Of a stretch of 64,000 bases of DNA, positions 7,895 to 16,645 are shown piece by piece; the first letter of the stretch is position 1, and every line of letters begins with the position of its first letter. Under the pieces are notes generated by a model. The model saw nothing but the letters and a program-made list of their open reading frames with translations. It did not search any database and had not been told where the DNA came from. The stretch comes from Treponema sp. (GTDB taxonomy: Bacteria > Spirochaetota > Spirochaetia > Treponematales > Breznakiellaceae), in the NCBI GenBank assembly GCA_031265845.1, contig JAISCC010000148.1, positions 1 through 64,000 of the forward strand. The letters are read 5' to 3'. Made by a program: the position numbers and the translations under genes.

Positions 7895-8440
7895 TCAATA
7901 ACCCCGGAGCAGAGCTTCGGGGCATGTTTCTCAAAAGAAGCTATGTGAATAGCTCTAATTGCCCGCTTTCATATTTTTTCTCATATTCCTCTTGATTGCG
8001 TCCTTGATTTCTTACATATCTCAATATTACTTGTTCATCTCCATGTTCTCCTACTGTTCCTACATAAACCCCCTCGTTCAGAATTCCCCTCCTCACAACG
8101 CTTTCTTTACTTCTGGATGTGATTAGAATATTTTCTTTGCGGTTATACTCTTGCCTGAATTATTCTTGCAGGGCTATATGTCGGCGCTGATTGCGCCAGA
8201 AAATGCGCATGATCTTTCTCGGCTCCTATTTCCAAAAATTTTATCTCATATCTCGCTTCCATCCCCTGGCATATTTCTATTAATTTTTCATCTACTTTCT
8301 CAGTTATTACTCCGTCTATACTTTGCTGGACATATTATTATGATACATTCACATTGCGTTTCATGAATTGACTCGCTCATCCTTCCGTCATCTGCTTTCT
8401 TTCAGCCGGAGCAACTCCGGGGTATTAAGCCGTTTAAATT
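7895..8440 (-). mobile_element. Relic of an IS200/IS605-family insertion sequence
   Basis: The pseudogene at 7941-8380 is bracketed by two subterminal palindromes, as expected for this family. One is CCCCGGAGC...GCTTCGGGG at about 7902-7923 and the other is CCGGAGCAACTCCGG at about 8406-8420. Both share a CCCCGGAG core on one strand. IS200-type elements use such hairpins as the ends recognised by the Y1 transposase. No target-site duplication is expected. The element looks dead because its transposase is broken in several places. Confidence 0.65.
7941..8380 (-). pseudogene. tnpA: IS200-type Y1 transposase (tnpA) pseudogene
   Basis: The ORF track misses this gene because it is broken. Read on the minus strand, pieces in different frames give CPAKYRR, then EKDHAHFLAQSAPTYSPARI containing the H-x-H motif, then KKIF, HPEVKKAL, GGEF, and finally GVYVGTVGEHGDEQVILRYV. 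Together they follow the order of IS200 TnpA. At least three frameshifts are needed, and two in-frame TGA codons occur exactly where the family has Trp (L-W-GGEF-W-T), consistent with TGG to TGA decay. The protein cannot be functional as it stands. Confidence 0.75.
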
Positions 8441-8601
8441 GTAATAAAAAGAAAAATTAGTTCGCATAAAGAACCGCTTGCGCTTCTCCGCTAAAGCGGA
8501 GAGAGTTTCGTTCGCCTTGCAACCCATTGTTGAGTTGCAAAAGCAATATCTAATCCGGGCTTCGCTACAACCAGAACGACAGCGGCGGCGACCCGCTGTT
8601 T
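8441..8601. other. Hairpin-rich spacer downstream of the histidine kinase
   Basis: Three short inverted repeats follow one another: CTCCGCT-AA-AGCGGAG, TTGCAAC...GTTGCAA, and CAGCGG...CCGCTG next to the histidine kinase stop codon. The last could help end the efflux-operon transcript, although a T-run is lacking. Confidence 0.45.
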
Positions 8602-9969
8602 TTAGAGTTCGGTTTGATCGGTATATTCGGGCAGCGTGACAGCAACCTGCGCTCCGCCTCCATCCCTGTTTTCAAGAACGATTGTCCCCTTTGCGGCTTC
8701 TATAAAACGTTTGCTGATGGAAAGTCCTATGCCGGTGCCGGTACTTTTAGTGGTATAGAATGGATCGAGGGCGCGTTTTATATCAGAAAAACCTCTTCCG
8801 CGATCAAAAATGGCGACGACAATGCGCTGTTGTCCGTTGAGGCGCGTTTTCTTCATGGTCGCGCCTATTTCCTGTTCGGGGCAGCCGGACTCAAGGGCGT
8901 TTCGGATGATGTTTTCAAGCGTTGAGCGGAAACGGTCGGGATCAATAAAAACCTCCCCGTCCTCCGCTTCGCAGACGATGTTTCTATTGCAAAGCCTCAT
9001 TGAAATTTCGGCGAGCAAATTGTAGACATGCACCGGCGCCGGATTGCCACGAGCTTCCCTAAGATAATCATTTACGCGGTAAATGAGGGAGGATATGCGA
9101 TCAATTTCTTCCTCAATGATCGAAAGCTCTTCTTCTCCATTTTCGCCGGCGTTGCCGCCGGAAGTTTTTAACTTGCGCAGAATGCCGGTTTGAAGGCGAA
9201 TCGCCAGCAACGGATTCTTGATTTCATGGGCAAGCGTACTTGCCGCGGTTCCAAGCACAACAAGATTCTGTTGCTCCTCAATGCGCTCGCGGTATCCCCG
9301 GTTCCGCAAGTAAAGATGACGGATATAAAACATCAAAACAAAAAAGACTATTTCACAAAAAGGAAACATAAACGCCGTGAGCGTTTGCGTCCGCCAATAC
9401 GCGGGATGAGTTATATCAATGTATATATATTTCCCCGTAATAGCGGGAAACCTATAGATTTGACGCTGGTGGTGGTTTTCCGGTCTTTCCCGCGCGGGCC
9501 GCGCGGGAACTGGCGGCGGCAAAAACCTTTCAATGTTTAGGATAAACGCGACCGAGCGTCCGCTTTTATTGGGGATGGTGTATCTGCCGAAACGGGTGGG
9601 ATTTTCTTTGCCCAATCCGGCTTCCGTATAAACATCCGGCGCTTTTCCCCATCGGTAGATCGCGGAAAGATTCGCGTCATATATGGCGAAACCCCGTATG
9701 CGCTCTGAAAGAATGGAGTTCGCTTCGATGGCTTCTCCAAATTCATCGTACTCCCGCAGGCTGGCGAAGAAAGCGTTGAGTATCCGCTCATTGTCATTGT
9801 CTCTGATGAGACGCGCCCTGTCCCTCATGGTCCATAGAACGAGCAAGGTCAGCGCGGATAGAAACAGCCACGCGAAAAGAGCCGCGATTAACGTCGTGCG
9901 CGAGGCGAGGCGGGGATTTTTTTGCCGCGCCGTATGCGGCACACGCGCTGCGCATGATTTATTCGCCAT
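8602..9969 (-). CDS. Membrane sensor histidine kinase
   Basis: The 455-aa kinase has a basic N-terminus, a first membrane helix (about residues 27-46), a periplasmic sensor region of about 160 residues with a proline-rich stretch (RFLPPPVPARPARER), a second helix near 208-228, and a cytoplasmic kinase core. Motifs seen are the H-box LAHEIKNPLLAIRLQ, the N-box NIIRNALESG, the G1-box DRGRGF, and the G2-box GTGIGLSIS. It autophosphorylates on the H-box His and should pass phosphate to a response regulator. None is encoded next to it. The ATG overlaps the stop of the TolC-like gene by one base (TAATG), so it is the last gene of the efflux operon and may sense envelope stress or an efflux substrate. 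Confidence 0.92.
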   Translation of the reverse strand: MANKSCAARVPHTARQKNPRLASRTTLIAALFAWLFLSALTLLVLWTMRDRARLIRDNDNERILNAFFASLREYDEFGEAIEANSILSERIRGFAIYDANLSAIYRWGKAPDVYTEAGLGKENPTRFGRYTIPNKSGRSVAFILNIERFLPPPVPARPARERPENHHQRQIYRFPAITGKYIYIDITHPAYWRTQTLTAFMFPFCEIVFFVLMFYIRHLYLRNRGYRERIEEQQNLVVLGTAASTLAHEIKNPLLAIRLQTGILRKLKTSGGNAGENGEEELSIIEEEIDRISSLIYRVNDYLREARGNPAPVHVYNLLAEISMRLCNRNIVCEAEDGEVFIDPDRFRSTLENIIRNALESGCPEQEIGATMKKTRLNGQQRIVVAIFDRGRGFSDIKRALDPFYTTKSTGTGIGLSISKRFIEAAKGTIVLENRDGGGAQVAVTLPEYTDQTEL

Positions 9970-11381
9970 TATTCCGTATTATTCCATCCGGCCAATAAAA
10001 AGGCGATCACATCTTCATCACGCTCAAACGCTCCAAGGCTCCTGATTGTTGAGAGGGCGAGAAGAAACCCGTATTGCGCCTCAATGCATCTATTGAGACT
10101 GCTGTGCGCCTGATTTGAGGCGTCATAGTACTCAGACAGCGATTTTTGATACAACTGGTAGAGTTCCTGTATGTATTCAAAGTGTTTTTGCGCGTACTCA
10201 TAGGCGCGGCGCGAAGAGATGACTGTACCGGCCTGGAGGATAAGATCGAGGATCGCGCTCTGCATTTCTATTTGGATGGAAGAGACGGAGTCAAGATACT
10301 CAAGCCGCGTTCGCTCCTGTGAAAGCTTCTGTTTGTCAACCTTGTTTTTTATCACCCAGAAATCAAGCGGGATGGACACTTTGATAGAGAGGTTGCCCAC
10401 AAAAGGGGATGGCGCGTTTGATTTTCCATAGTGATAGTTGTAGTCCAGTCCGGTTGACATACTCGCGATGAGGCTTGGAAGATAATCCTTTGCCGCAAGC
10501 TCGACGCTTCTCTCAGCTTTCTGCAGGGAAATTCCTTCTTTTGCAAGGTTTGGATTGTTCGCCGCCATAATTTGCCACAGATGCAAGCATAGCGCGTTAA
10601 TAGCGTCTTCATCAAGATTTGTACAGTATGCAATCAGGCTTTCATGCTTGCCAAAGTCCACCGGCGCCAATACCGGCGTTTCCGCTATGCCGGCGATATT
10701 TTTCAGGTTCGCCATAGTTATGGCGAGGGTTCGCTCGGCTTGTTTCTTTGCCGTCGCCGCAGATTCCCTTTCAGACAACGCTTGCAGGTAATCGCCGTAC
10801 CGTATCATTTCATTTTCATACCGGATCTGACTAGCGGCGAGGCTTAGTTCCGCAGCCGCAAGCGCTGATTCGGCGGATTCAAGATTGGCTTGCGCTTTCA
10901 ATACCTCATAATAGGCGGAGTCGGTGTTGTTGAGAACAGCGTAATATTCCGCAAGCGCGTCTTTTCTCGCGCTTTCCGTGGACAAGGCGTTGATGGCTTT
11001 TAGAATTCGTGTTTTGCCGCCTTCATACAACGGCAGCGTCTCGCTTATTTCCAACGCGGCTCCGGCGGCAAGGCTATCAAGCGCCGGGCCGCCGCTGGCA
11101 TTCCATACATTCATTGACGTTGCGCCAGTGAGGGACAGGGAAGGCAGATACGTAAAATTATACGCTTTTTCATCAAGAAGTCCGCTCTCTATGGCAAGAT
11201 TGTAACGGGCGAGAGAGCGGGAATTGGCGAGAGCCAACATGCGGACATCCTCAAGCGAGAGACCCTCGTCCTTGCGGACATCCTCCTTACGCGCCGCGTC
11301 CGTGATAACATCTGAAAAAACAAACGTATGTATATGCAACAACATGCTGAACACCATGCAGAAACCTGCCATTTTTTTCAT
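9969..11381 (-). CDS. TolC-family outer-membrane efflux protein
   Basis: The 470-aa protein begins with a Sec signal peptide (MKKMAGFCMVFSMLLHIH to about residue 23) behind a good GGAG RBS. It contains the two long helical-hairpin repeats typical of outer-membrane efflux factors: LSLEDVRMLALANSRSL with LDEKAYNFTYLPSLSLTG, and later LQKAERSVELAAKDYLPSL with an internal FVGNLSIKVSIPLDFW. It should trimerise to form the outer-membrane and periplasmic duct for the MacAB-like pump encoded upstream. The location just after the permease supports a dedicated type I or MacAB-TolC system. Confidence 0.9.
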   Translation of the reverse strand: MKKMAGFCMVFSMLLHIHTFVFSDVITDAARKEDVRKDEGLSLEDVRMLALANSRSLARYNLAIESGLLDEKAYNFTYLPSLSLTGATSMNVWNASGGPALDSLAAGAALEISETLPLYEGGKTRILKAINALSTESARKDALAEYYAVLNNTDSAYYEVLKAQANLESAESALAAAELSLAASQIRYENEMIRYGDYLQALSERESAATAKKQAERTLAITMANLKNIAGIAETPVLAPVDFGKHESLIAYCTNLDEDAINALCLHLWQIMAANNPNLAKEGISLQKAERSVELAAKDYLPSLIASMSTGLDYNYHYGKSNAPSPFVGNLSIKVSIPLDFWVIKNKVDKQKLSQERTRLEYLDSVSSIQIEMQSAILDLILQAGTVISSRRAYEYAQKHFEYIQELYQLYQKSLSEYYDASNQAHSSLNRCIEAQYGFLLALSTIRSLGAFERDEDVIAFLLAGWNNTE

Positions 11382-11412
11382 TCTTTTTTCTCCTTTTCCC
11401 GATCATCCATAT

Positions 11413-12627
11413 TCATTCATACCGCAATGCGTCAATCGGGTTGCGGTTCGCCGCTTTTTGAGCCGGATAATAGCCGAATGTAATGCCGACAAAAGCAGCG
11501 AACAAGGCCGCCGTGATGACGACAAGCATATTGATTGACGTTGGGATTTCCATAAGCGCCAGCATCTTGCAGGCGATAAACGCCAGACTTATGCCGATGA
11601 CTCCCCCCAACAGGCTTAAAATGACAGCTTCCGATAGAAACTGGAAAAGGATGTCTCGCTTGCGCGCGCCGATTGCCATACGGACGCCGATTTCCCGCGT
11701 CCGTTCGCTGACAGACACCAACATGATGTTCATGATGCCGACGCCGCCCACGAGAAGCGACACGCCCGCGATGGCGGCGAGCAATGTGGTGAGGCTTTTC
11801 GATGTTTCAGACGCCATATCCAGCATATCAGATTGATTCATAATCTCAAAATCAGCCGCGTCCCGTTCGCTCAATGAATGCGTTTCCCGTAAAATCAATT
11901 CCGCCTCCTTTTGGGCCGCTTCCATATAATCCTTATGCGCCACGCTTATCGCTATTTGGTTGATGTTTTTGGTGTTGGTGAGTCTGGTCAACATGGTGTC
12001 AAGAGGAATCATAATCACGTCATCCTGATCATTGCCGTTTCCGGCCGCGCCCTTCTTTTCCAGTACGCCGATGACGGAAAATTGGGTTGACCCGATGCGG
12101 ATCCGCTTGCCGATTGGATCGTCGTTCCCAAAGAATGTCGCGGCGGCCGTCGCCCCCAGCGCCGCGACTTTGTTTCTCCGCTCCCCGTCAGCGTCGTCAA
12201 AGAAAACGCCCTGTTCGACATTCCAGTTTCTAATGACAAGATAATCCGGCTCCACCCCCATGACAGCGACAGACGCGCTTCCGTTGGCGGTGGAAGCGGT
12301 GAAACTCCGCTGGCTCACGCCAGAAACCGCGCGCGCGTACCCGGCTTCGCTTTTCACTTTTTCCGCGTCGTATCTGGTGATCTGGACGCGGCGCGGCAAG
12401 GTCTGCTGCCCCGGCGTCATGCGTATCCGGCGAGGCATGATTTGCAAAAGGTTCGTCCCCATAGCCGTAATCCGGCCTTCTATTTGTTTCTGCGCCCCTT
12501 CCCCGATTGCCACCATACTAATGACCGCCCCCACGCCGATGATGATTCCCAACGAGGTGAGAAAACTCTTCATGCGGTTGCGGAGTATGTTTCTGAAACA
12601 GGTGGACGCCAGTTCAATGATATTCAC
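11413..12627 (-). CDS. MacB/FtsX-type ABC transporter permease
   Basis: The GTG at 12627 is preferred as start: it follows GGAGGGACGGA at normal spacing, while the TTG of the track lies inside that RBS. The protein of about 404 aa has the MacB_PCD layout. There is one N-terminal helix (NRMKSFLTSLGIIIGVGAVI), a periplasmic domain (about residues 45-275), and three C-terminal helices ending with GITFGYYPAQKAANRNPIDA, with GIGVRMAIGARKRDILFQFL between helices. The gene overlaps the ATPase gene by 14 bp. It is the membrane half of a mechanotransmission exporter that moves substrate from periplasm to outside. Confidence 0.93.
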   Translation of the reverse strand: MNIIELASTCFRNILRNRMKSFLTSLGIIIGVGAVISMVAIGEGAQKQIEGRITAMGTNLLQIMPRRIRMTPGQQTLPRRVQITRYDAEKVKSEAGYARAVSGVSQRSFTASTANGSASVAVMGVEPDYLVIRNWNVEQGVFFDDADGERRNKVAALGATAAATFFGNDDPIGKRIRIGSTQFSVIGVLEKKGAAGNGNDQDDVIMIPLDTMLTRLTNTKNINQIAISVAHKDYMEAAQKEAELILRETHSLSERDAADFEIMNQSDMLDMASETSKSLTTLLAAIAGVSLLVGGVGIMNIMLVSVSERTREIGVRMAIGARKRDILFQFLSEAVILSLLGGVIGISLAFIACKMLALMEIPTSINMLVVITAALFAAFVGITFGYYPAQKAANRNPIDALRYE

Positions 12628-13360
12628 GCTCCGTCCCTCCAATTTGCCGCAAGTCTTTCGCCGCGCTCCGCCTGTTTTTTACCGGAATGTCTGACACCAC
12701 CGCGCCGTCCCTCAGAGTGACAATCCGTTTTGTGTATACAGCCAATTCCGGCTCGTGGGTTACCATAACAATCGTTTTCCCTCGCTCGTTCAGATTCTGA
12801 AACAACGCCATTATTTCAAGGGACATCTCGGAATCGAGGTTTCCGGTTGGCTCGTCAGCCAACATGAAGGCCGGGTCGTTCACCATGGCGCGGGCGATAG
12901 CCACCCGTTGTTGCTGCCCTCCGGACAATTGCGAAGGCACATGGGACATGCGCTCATCCAGCCCCACTTCTCTAAGGCATTTTTTAGCCCGTTCCTTTCG
13001 TTCTTTTTTCTTGTATATGCGATTATAAAACATGGGAAGCTCCACATTTTCAAGCGCCGTCGTTCTTGCGAGCAGGTTGAACGCCTGAAACACAAAACCG
13101 ATCTTTTGATTTCTGATAAAGGCGAAGGCGTCGGCGCTGGAAGTCGCGGTTTCGATTCCATCAAGCAGATATGATCCCGCGCTCGGCTTGTCAAGGCAGC
13201 CGAGGATGTTCATAAACGTTGATTTTCCCGAACCTGACGGGCCCATCACCGCCACAAATTCGCCTGCTTCCGCGAAAAAATCTACGCCCCGAAGCGCGTT
13301 TACGACCACCGATTCAAGCTTGTATATGCGCGTAACGCCCCGCAATTCAATGACAGCCAT
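12614..13360 (-). CDS. MacB-type ABC transporter ATP-binding protein
   Basis: The 248-aa ATPase has Walker [10 protein letters not shown], a Q-loop in [19 protein letters not shown], the signature [14 protein letters not shown], Walker [14 protein letters not shown], and an H-loop MVTHEPELA. This is the LolD/MacB/FtsE class that pairs with FtsX-type permeases. The ATG at 13360 overlaps the last base of the adaptor stop; a GTG one codon upstream is an alternative that would overlap by 4 bp. The last about 25 residues are an arginine-rich extension beyond the usual end and are encoded across a TGTCTGACACC sequence, probably by chance. Confidence 0.95.
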   Translation of the reverse strand: MAVIELRGVTRIYKLESVVVNALRGVDFFAEAGEFVAVMGPSGSGKSTFMNILGCLDKPSAGSYLLDGIETATSSADAFAFIRNQKIGFVFQAFNLLARTTALENVELPMFYNRIYKKKERKERAKKCLREVGLDERMSHVPSQLSGGQQQRVAIARAMVNDPAFMLADEPTGNLDSEMSLEIMALFQNLNERGKTIVMVTHEPELAVYTKRIVTLRDGAVVSDIPVKNRRSAAKDLRQIGGTEREYH

Positions 13361-14742
13361 CACCGTATCCTCTCCCGGACTATGATTTGCTTTTCTTCCA
13401 GTTCCCGCTCATTTTCGCCTCTGGCCGGGATCGCTTCGGTGTAAGAGCCGTCGCTTGCCCCGGCTTGAACCATGACGCAGGCGAGCGCGCCGTTTTCGTC
13501 CATAAACCAAAGCGCCTTCATCTGCTCTGATGGCTGGCGCCCGCCTGTTTGGGCGCCGCCGGTTCCGCCGGACCCGGCGGCGTTTTGTTGACGGATGGCG
13601 CCCCTGCCCGGCATACCCGGCGGCATGGGCCCGCCGCTCTGCATAAGCCCTGTCAGTCCGTTCCGCTGGCTTTGATTAAGAGCTTGAGCGGATTGATCGC
13701 CCGAATCGGCTTGCGTTTGCCGACGGCGCTCTAGCGCCAGCGCTTTCTGCTCTTCGCTCATGCCGGAAATAGTCGCGTTAAAAATCATGTCGCTTATCTC
13801 CGCCGCCGAAAGGCTGGCAGGCTGATAGCGCAAAGCCGCGTTTGGAACAAGCAAAATGTTCTCCTTTCTTTCTTCAATAAATTCGACCGAACACGTCATG
13901 CCCGGCAGCAGCGACCCGTCTTTATTTTCAACGCTTATCACAATAGCATAGGAAACAACGCTGTCCTGGACTGAAGGCATAAGCCGTTTGCTCTCAACCG
14001 AGCCGGAAAAATTCTTGCCCGGAAGGCTTTCAAGCGTAAAACGAACCTCCTGTCCTTCATGAATAGACGCGATGTCCAATTCTCCAACCCACGACATTAT
14101 GCGCATTTCTTCAAGATTTTCCGCCAAAGTGAAAATCGCCGATGAATTGCCGCTTGAGCTGTCAACCACAGTGTCCCCTTCGTTGATCGCTCGTTCCAGC
14201 ACTATTCCGTCAATGGGCGACGTGATATAAGCGTACTGGTTGATTTCTGTTTCTATGCTTCGTAAATTTGATTCGGCGACCGAAAGATCGGCTTTTTGAA
14301 TGTCAAGGGTTGTCTTGCCGCTTTTTAACTCATATTCTGAAATCAGATTCTTTTCGGCAAGTCTTTCTAAATTCTGATAGTTGATCAATTGCAAATTGTA
14401 GTTCGCTCTGGCTTTCAGCGCCTGCGCGGCTTGTTGCTCCCGTTGCAGTTTGAGCATGTCCGTATTGAGTTCGGCGAGTATTTGTCCTTTGCGAACGCTG
14501 TCGTTGTAATCAACAAAGACCCGCTCCACTTTGCCGCTCATGCGGGGTAGCGCTTTTATCGTTGCGACAGGCTCAAGCGTTCCGCTGGAGGATACGGTTT
14601 TTTCTATGACCCCTCGCCTTATGGCCGCATATTCATACGCTATGGTTCCGCTCCGCGTCTTGCCGAATTGGTTTAGTATGGGCGCGCAGGTTCCAAACAA
14701 GAGGGCGATGGAGCAAAGGGACAACGCTTTTATAGATTTCAT
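13360..14742 (-). CDS. Periplasmic adaptor (HlyD/MacA-type membrane fusion protein)
   Basis: The ATG at 14742 is chosen because it begins a signal sequence (MKSIKALSLCSIALLFGTC). The 60 extra residues in the track are translated repeat-array DNA. The mature protein has the MacA order: a lipoyl-like half (GTLEPVATIKALPRMSGKVE), a helical hairpin around residues 105-170, the second lipoyl half with YITSPIDGIVLERAINEGD, and a beta-barrel domain (SWVGELDIASIHEGQEVRF). A low-complexity Gly/Pro/Met-rich insert follows (MPPGMPGRGAI), then the C-terminal membrane-proximal part. It links the permease to the TolC-like duct and is the first gene of the operon. Confidence 0.92.
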   Translation of the reverse strand: MKSIKALSLCSIALLFGTCAPILNQFGKTRSGTIAYEYAAIRRGVIEKTVSSSGTLEPVATIKALPRMSGKVERVFVDYNDSVRKGQILAELNTDMLKLQREQQAAQALKARANYNLQLINYQNLERLAEKNLISEYELKSGKTTLDIQKADLSVAESNLRSIETEINQYAYITSPIDGIVLERAINEGDTVVDSSSGNSSAIFTLAENLEEMRIMSWVGELDIASIHEGQEVRFTLESLPGKNFSGSVESKRLMPSVQDSVVSYAIVISVENKDGSLLPGMTCSVEFIEERKENILLVPNAALRYQPASLSAAEISDMIFNATISGMSEEQKALALERRRQTQADSGDQSAQALNQSQRNGLTGLMQSGGPMPPGMPGRGAIRQQNAAGSGGTGGAQTGGRQPSEQMKALWFMDENGALACVMVQAGASDGSYTEAIPARGENERELEEKQIIVRERIR

Positions 14743-14792
14743 ATATACTATATATGCAAGATATGTTCCAATCAATCGCTTTTTGGCATACA

Positions 14793-15626
14793 TTTGAAGT
14801 GTTTGATGTGAAGGTGTCAGACACTTTTGGCACACGTTTGAAGTGAGGAGTGAAAGTGTCAGACACTTTTTGGACACACGTTTGAAGTGAAGGAGTGAAA
14901 GTGTCAGACACTTTTTTGGCATACATTTGAAGTGTTTGATGTGAAGGCGTCAGTCGCTTTTTTAGCATACGTTTGAAGTGAAAGTGTCAGACATTTTTTG
15001 GAATATACGTTTGAAGTGAAGGTGTCAGACACTTTTTGGGCATACGTTTTTACATATTTGAAGTGAAAGTGTCAGACACTTTTTTGGCATACATTTGAAG
15101 TGTTTGATGTGAAGGCGTCAGTCGCTTTTTTAGCATACGTTTGAAGTGAAGGCGTCGTCAGACACTTTTTTGGGCACACGTTTGAAGTGAAGGAGTGAAA
15201 GTGTCAGACATTTTTTGGAATATACGTTTGAAGTGAAGGTGTCAAACACTTTTTGGGCACATATTTGAAGTGAAGGCGTCTGACACTTTTTTAGCATACG
15301 TTTGAAGTGAAGGTGTCGTCAGACACTTTTTGGGCACACGTTTGAGGAAGGAATGAAGGTGTCAGACATTTTTTGGAATATACGTTTGAAGTGAAGGTGT
15401 CAGACACTTTTTTGGGCACACGTTTGAGAGGAATGAAGATGTCTGACACTTTTTTAGCATACGTTTGAAGTGAAGGAGTGAAGGTGTCAGACACTTTTTG
15501 GAATACATTTGAAGGAAGGAGTGAAGGCGTCAGACACTTTTTGGACACACATTTGAGGCATACATTTGAAGTGAAGGCGTCAGACACTTTTTGGCGCATA
15601 TTTGAAGTGATGAAGGCGTCAATAGT
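14793..15626. repeat. Array of about 19 imperfect GTGTCAGACAC repeat units
   Basis: Units of about 36-50 bp follow the pattern GTGAAGGTGTCAGACAC, a T5-6 run, a short variable link (GGCATAC, GGACACAC or GGAATATAC) and GTTTGAA. I count about 19 copies between 14813 and 15620. The core is mostly GTCAGACAC, sometimes GTCAGACAT or GTCAGTCGC, and in two copies inverted to GTCTGACAC. A segment of about 85 bp (near 14899-14983) recurs almost unchanged at 15066-15150, showing block duplication. There are no unique spacers, so it is not a CRISPR array. It ends about 70 bp from the efflux-operon start and must contain or displace its promoter region. Confidence 0.88.
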
Positions 15627-15654
15627 TGTCTATAGAGCCTTTCCCAAAGAGAAA

Positions 15655-15770
15655 CAAACCTTCACTCCCGCAGGGGTCTAGTCTGCGCCCTTGCGGGGTC
15701 TAGACCGAACCCCTCTGGGGTCTAACCTCCACCCCGCAAGGGTCTGGACTGAACCCCGCCGGGAAGCTGT
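15655..15770. repeat. 22-bp direct-repeat array next to DUF4469 gene A
   Basis: Four to five units start with GGGTCT at 15674, 15696, 15718 and 15740, a period of 22 bp, with a weaker fifth unit near 15761. Each unit also holds a tiny CCC/GGG hairpin. The array ends about 3 bp from the DUF4469 stop codon (15773-15775). Similar arrays follow the other two DUF4469 genes. Confidence 0.8.
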
Positions 15771-15772
15771 TG

Positions 15773-16531
15773 TTAGGGGGTGATGACGGCAAGCTGGGGG
15801 GTGAACGTGATGACGCGGGGTTCTTTGAGGGAAGAGCCGCCGTGCGTGTACTGGGTGACGACTTCCAGCGTGTACGCCCCGGCGCTCAGAGCGGGAATGA
15901 CGCCGATGAGTTTTGAGGCCGCGTTTTCCGCCAGATGTCCGGAAACTTTGACCCGTTGCGAAGGGTCGGCGGCGGACGCGAAGTACACGCCCACCTCCGG
16001 GTTGTCCCCCGCCACCTTGATCTTGTGGCCCGACACGCTGAACTGTCCGCCGGGGGTCAAGATTTCGTTCACTGATTCGGTGGCGATGTCGATGAACTCG
16101 TCGATGTAGCCGGAGGAGTCGGCCAGCCCCTCTATGTCCACGACGACGCGCTCGGCTAAGGCGCGGAGAGGGGCGCGGGTGCGGAAGCGGAAGGTCACCG
16201 GATGTTTGCCCGCGTCGCGCCCCTCCGTAACTTTGTCGAATGTGCCGCCCACGTTGGGATGCACCGAGAAGTAGCCCGCGTTGACCGCGAAGCCGTCGCA
16301 GAGCTGGTAGGCGGTCTCGTTAAAGAACTGGCGGACGCACTCCACAAGGTCGTCGTAATTGCCGGTGAAGCCGCCCCGGTTCTTGAGAGCGGCGCAGACA
16401 TCCTCGACACTAAGGGTCGCCTCGTTGTTCGTGCGGGCGATGTACGCGCCCTCCACTTTGGGGAGGTAGTTTGGATAGAGTTTCACCCGTATGCGGTGCA
16501 AAACTTCGTTGACGTTGTTTACGATTGCCAT
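15773..16531 (-). CDS. HU-like DNA-binding plus DUF4469 protein (paralogue A)
   Basis: The 252-aa protein has an N-terminal IHF/HU-like domain (about residues 1-120; RIRVKLYPNYLPKVEGAYIA, LSVEDVCAALKNRGGFTG, FSVHPNVGGTFDKV) and a C-terminal immunoglobulin-like DUF4469 domain (GGQFSVSGHKIKVAGDNPEV, IGVIPALSAGAYTLEVVTQY). The family is known from Bacteroidetes and spirochaetes; its function is not established. It starts at ATG 16531 behind AGGAG. Two divergent paralogues lie at 39.8 and 52.0 kb. Upstream are a terminator-like hairpin and a lipoprotein gene; downstream is a 22-bp repeat array. No signal peptide was seen, so it is probably cytoplasmic. Confidence 0.85.
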   Translation of the reverse strand: MAIVNNVNEVLHRIRVKLYPNYLPKVEGAYIARTNNEATLSVEDVCAALKNRGGFTGNYDDLVECVRQFFNETAYQLCDGFAVNAGYFSVHPNVGGTFDKVTEGRDAGKHPVTFRFRTRAPLRALAERVVVDIEGLADSSGYIDEFIDIATESVNEILTPGGQFSVSGHKIKVAGDNPEVGVYFASAADPSQRVKVSGHLAENAASKLIGVIPALSAGAYTLEVVTQYTHGGSSLKEPRVITFTPQLAVITP

Positions 16532-16549
16532 GGTAATTTCTCCTATTAA

Positions 16550-16607
16550 TATATAAAAATAAAACGCGACAGACAGCAGGCGGGCGCGGGCCCTTAACCG
16601 CTGTCTG
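16550..16607 (-). terminator. Terminator-like hairpin between lipoprotein and DUF4469 gene A
   Basis: On the minus strand, CAGACAGC (16600-16607) pairs perfectly with GCTGTCTG (16570-16577), followed by CGCGTTTTATTTTT. It could terminate or attenuate transcription from the lipoprotein gene into the DUF4469 gene. A comparable hairpin sits in the same place in locus C. Confidence 0.55.
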
Positions 16608-16645
16608 CCGCATCTTCACGCTAAAAAACGCCGTCGCGTTACCGG

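Noticed and set aside
12689-12699. TGTCTGACACC inside the MacB-type ATPase gene as another RAYT repeat
   Set aside because: It lies within an intact coding region, lacks the flanking T-run or filler, and can arise from codon choice.
15291-15599. ORF of repeats such as KKVSDTFTSNV on the minus strand, and the similar ORF at 14633-14968
   Set aside because: Both are translations of the palindromic repeat array without RBS or start context; the repeats are conserved at the DNA level, including copies that shift frame.
14793-15626. Possible CRISPR array
   Set aside because: The spacers are themselves imperfect copies of one sequence, unit length varies, the core is a short palindrome and no cas genes are present.
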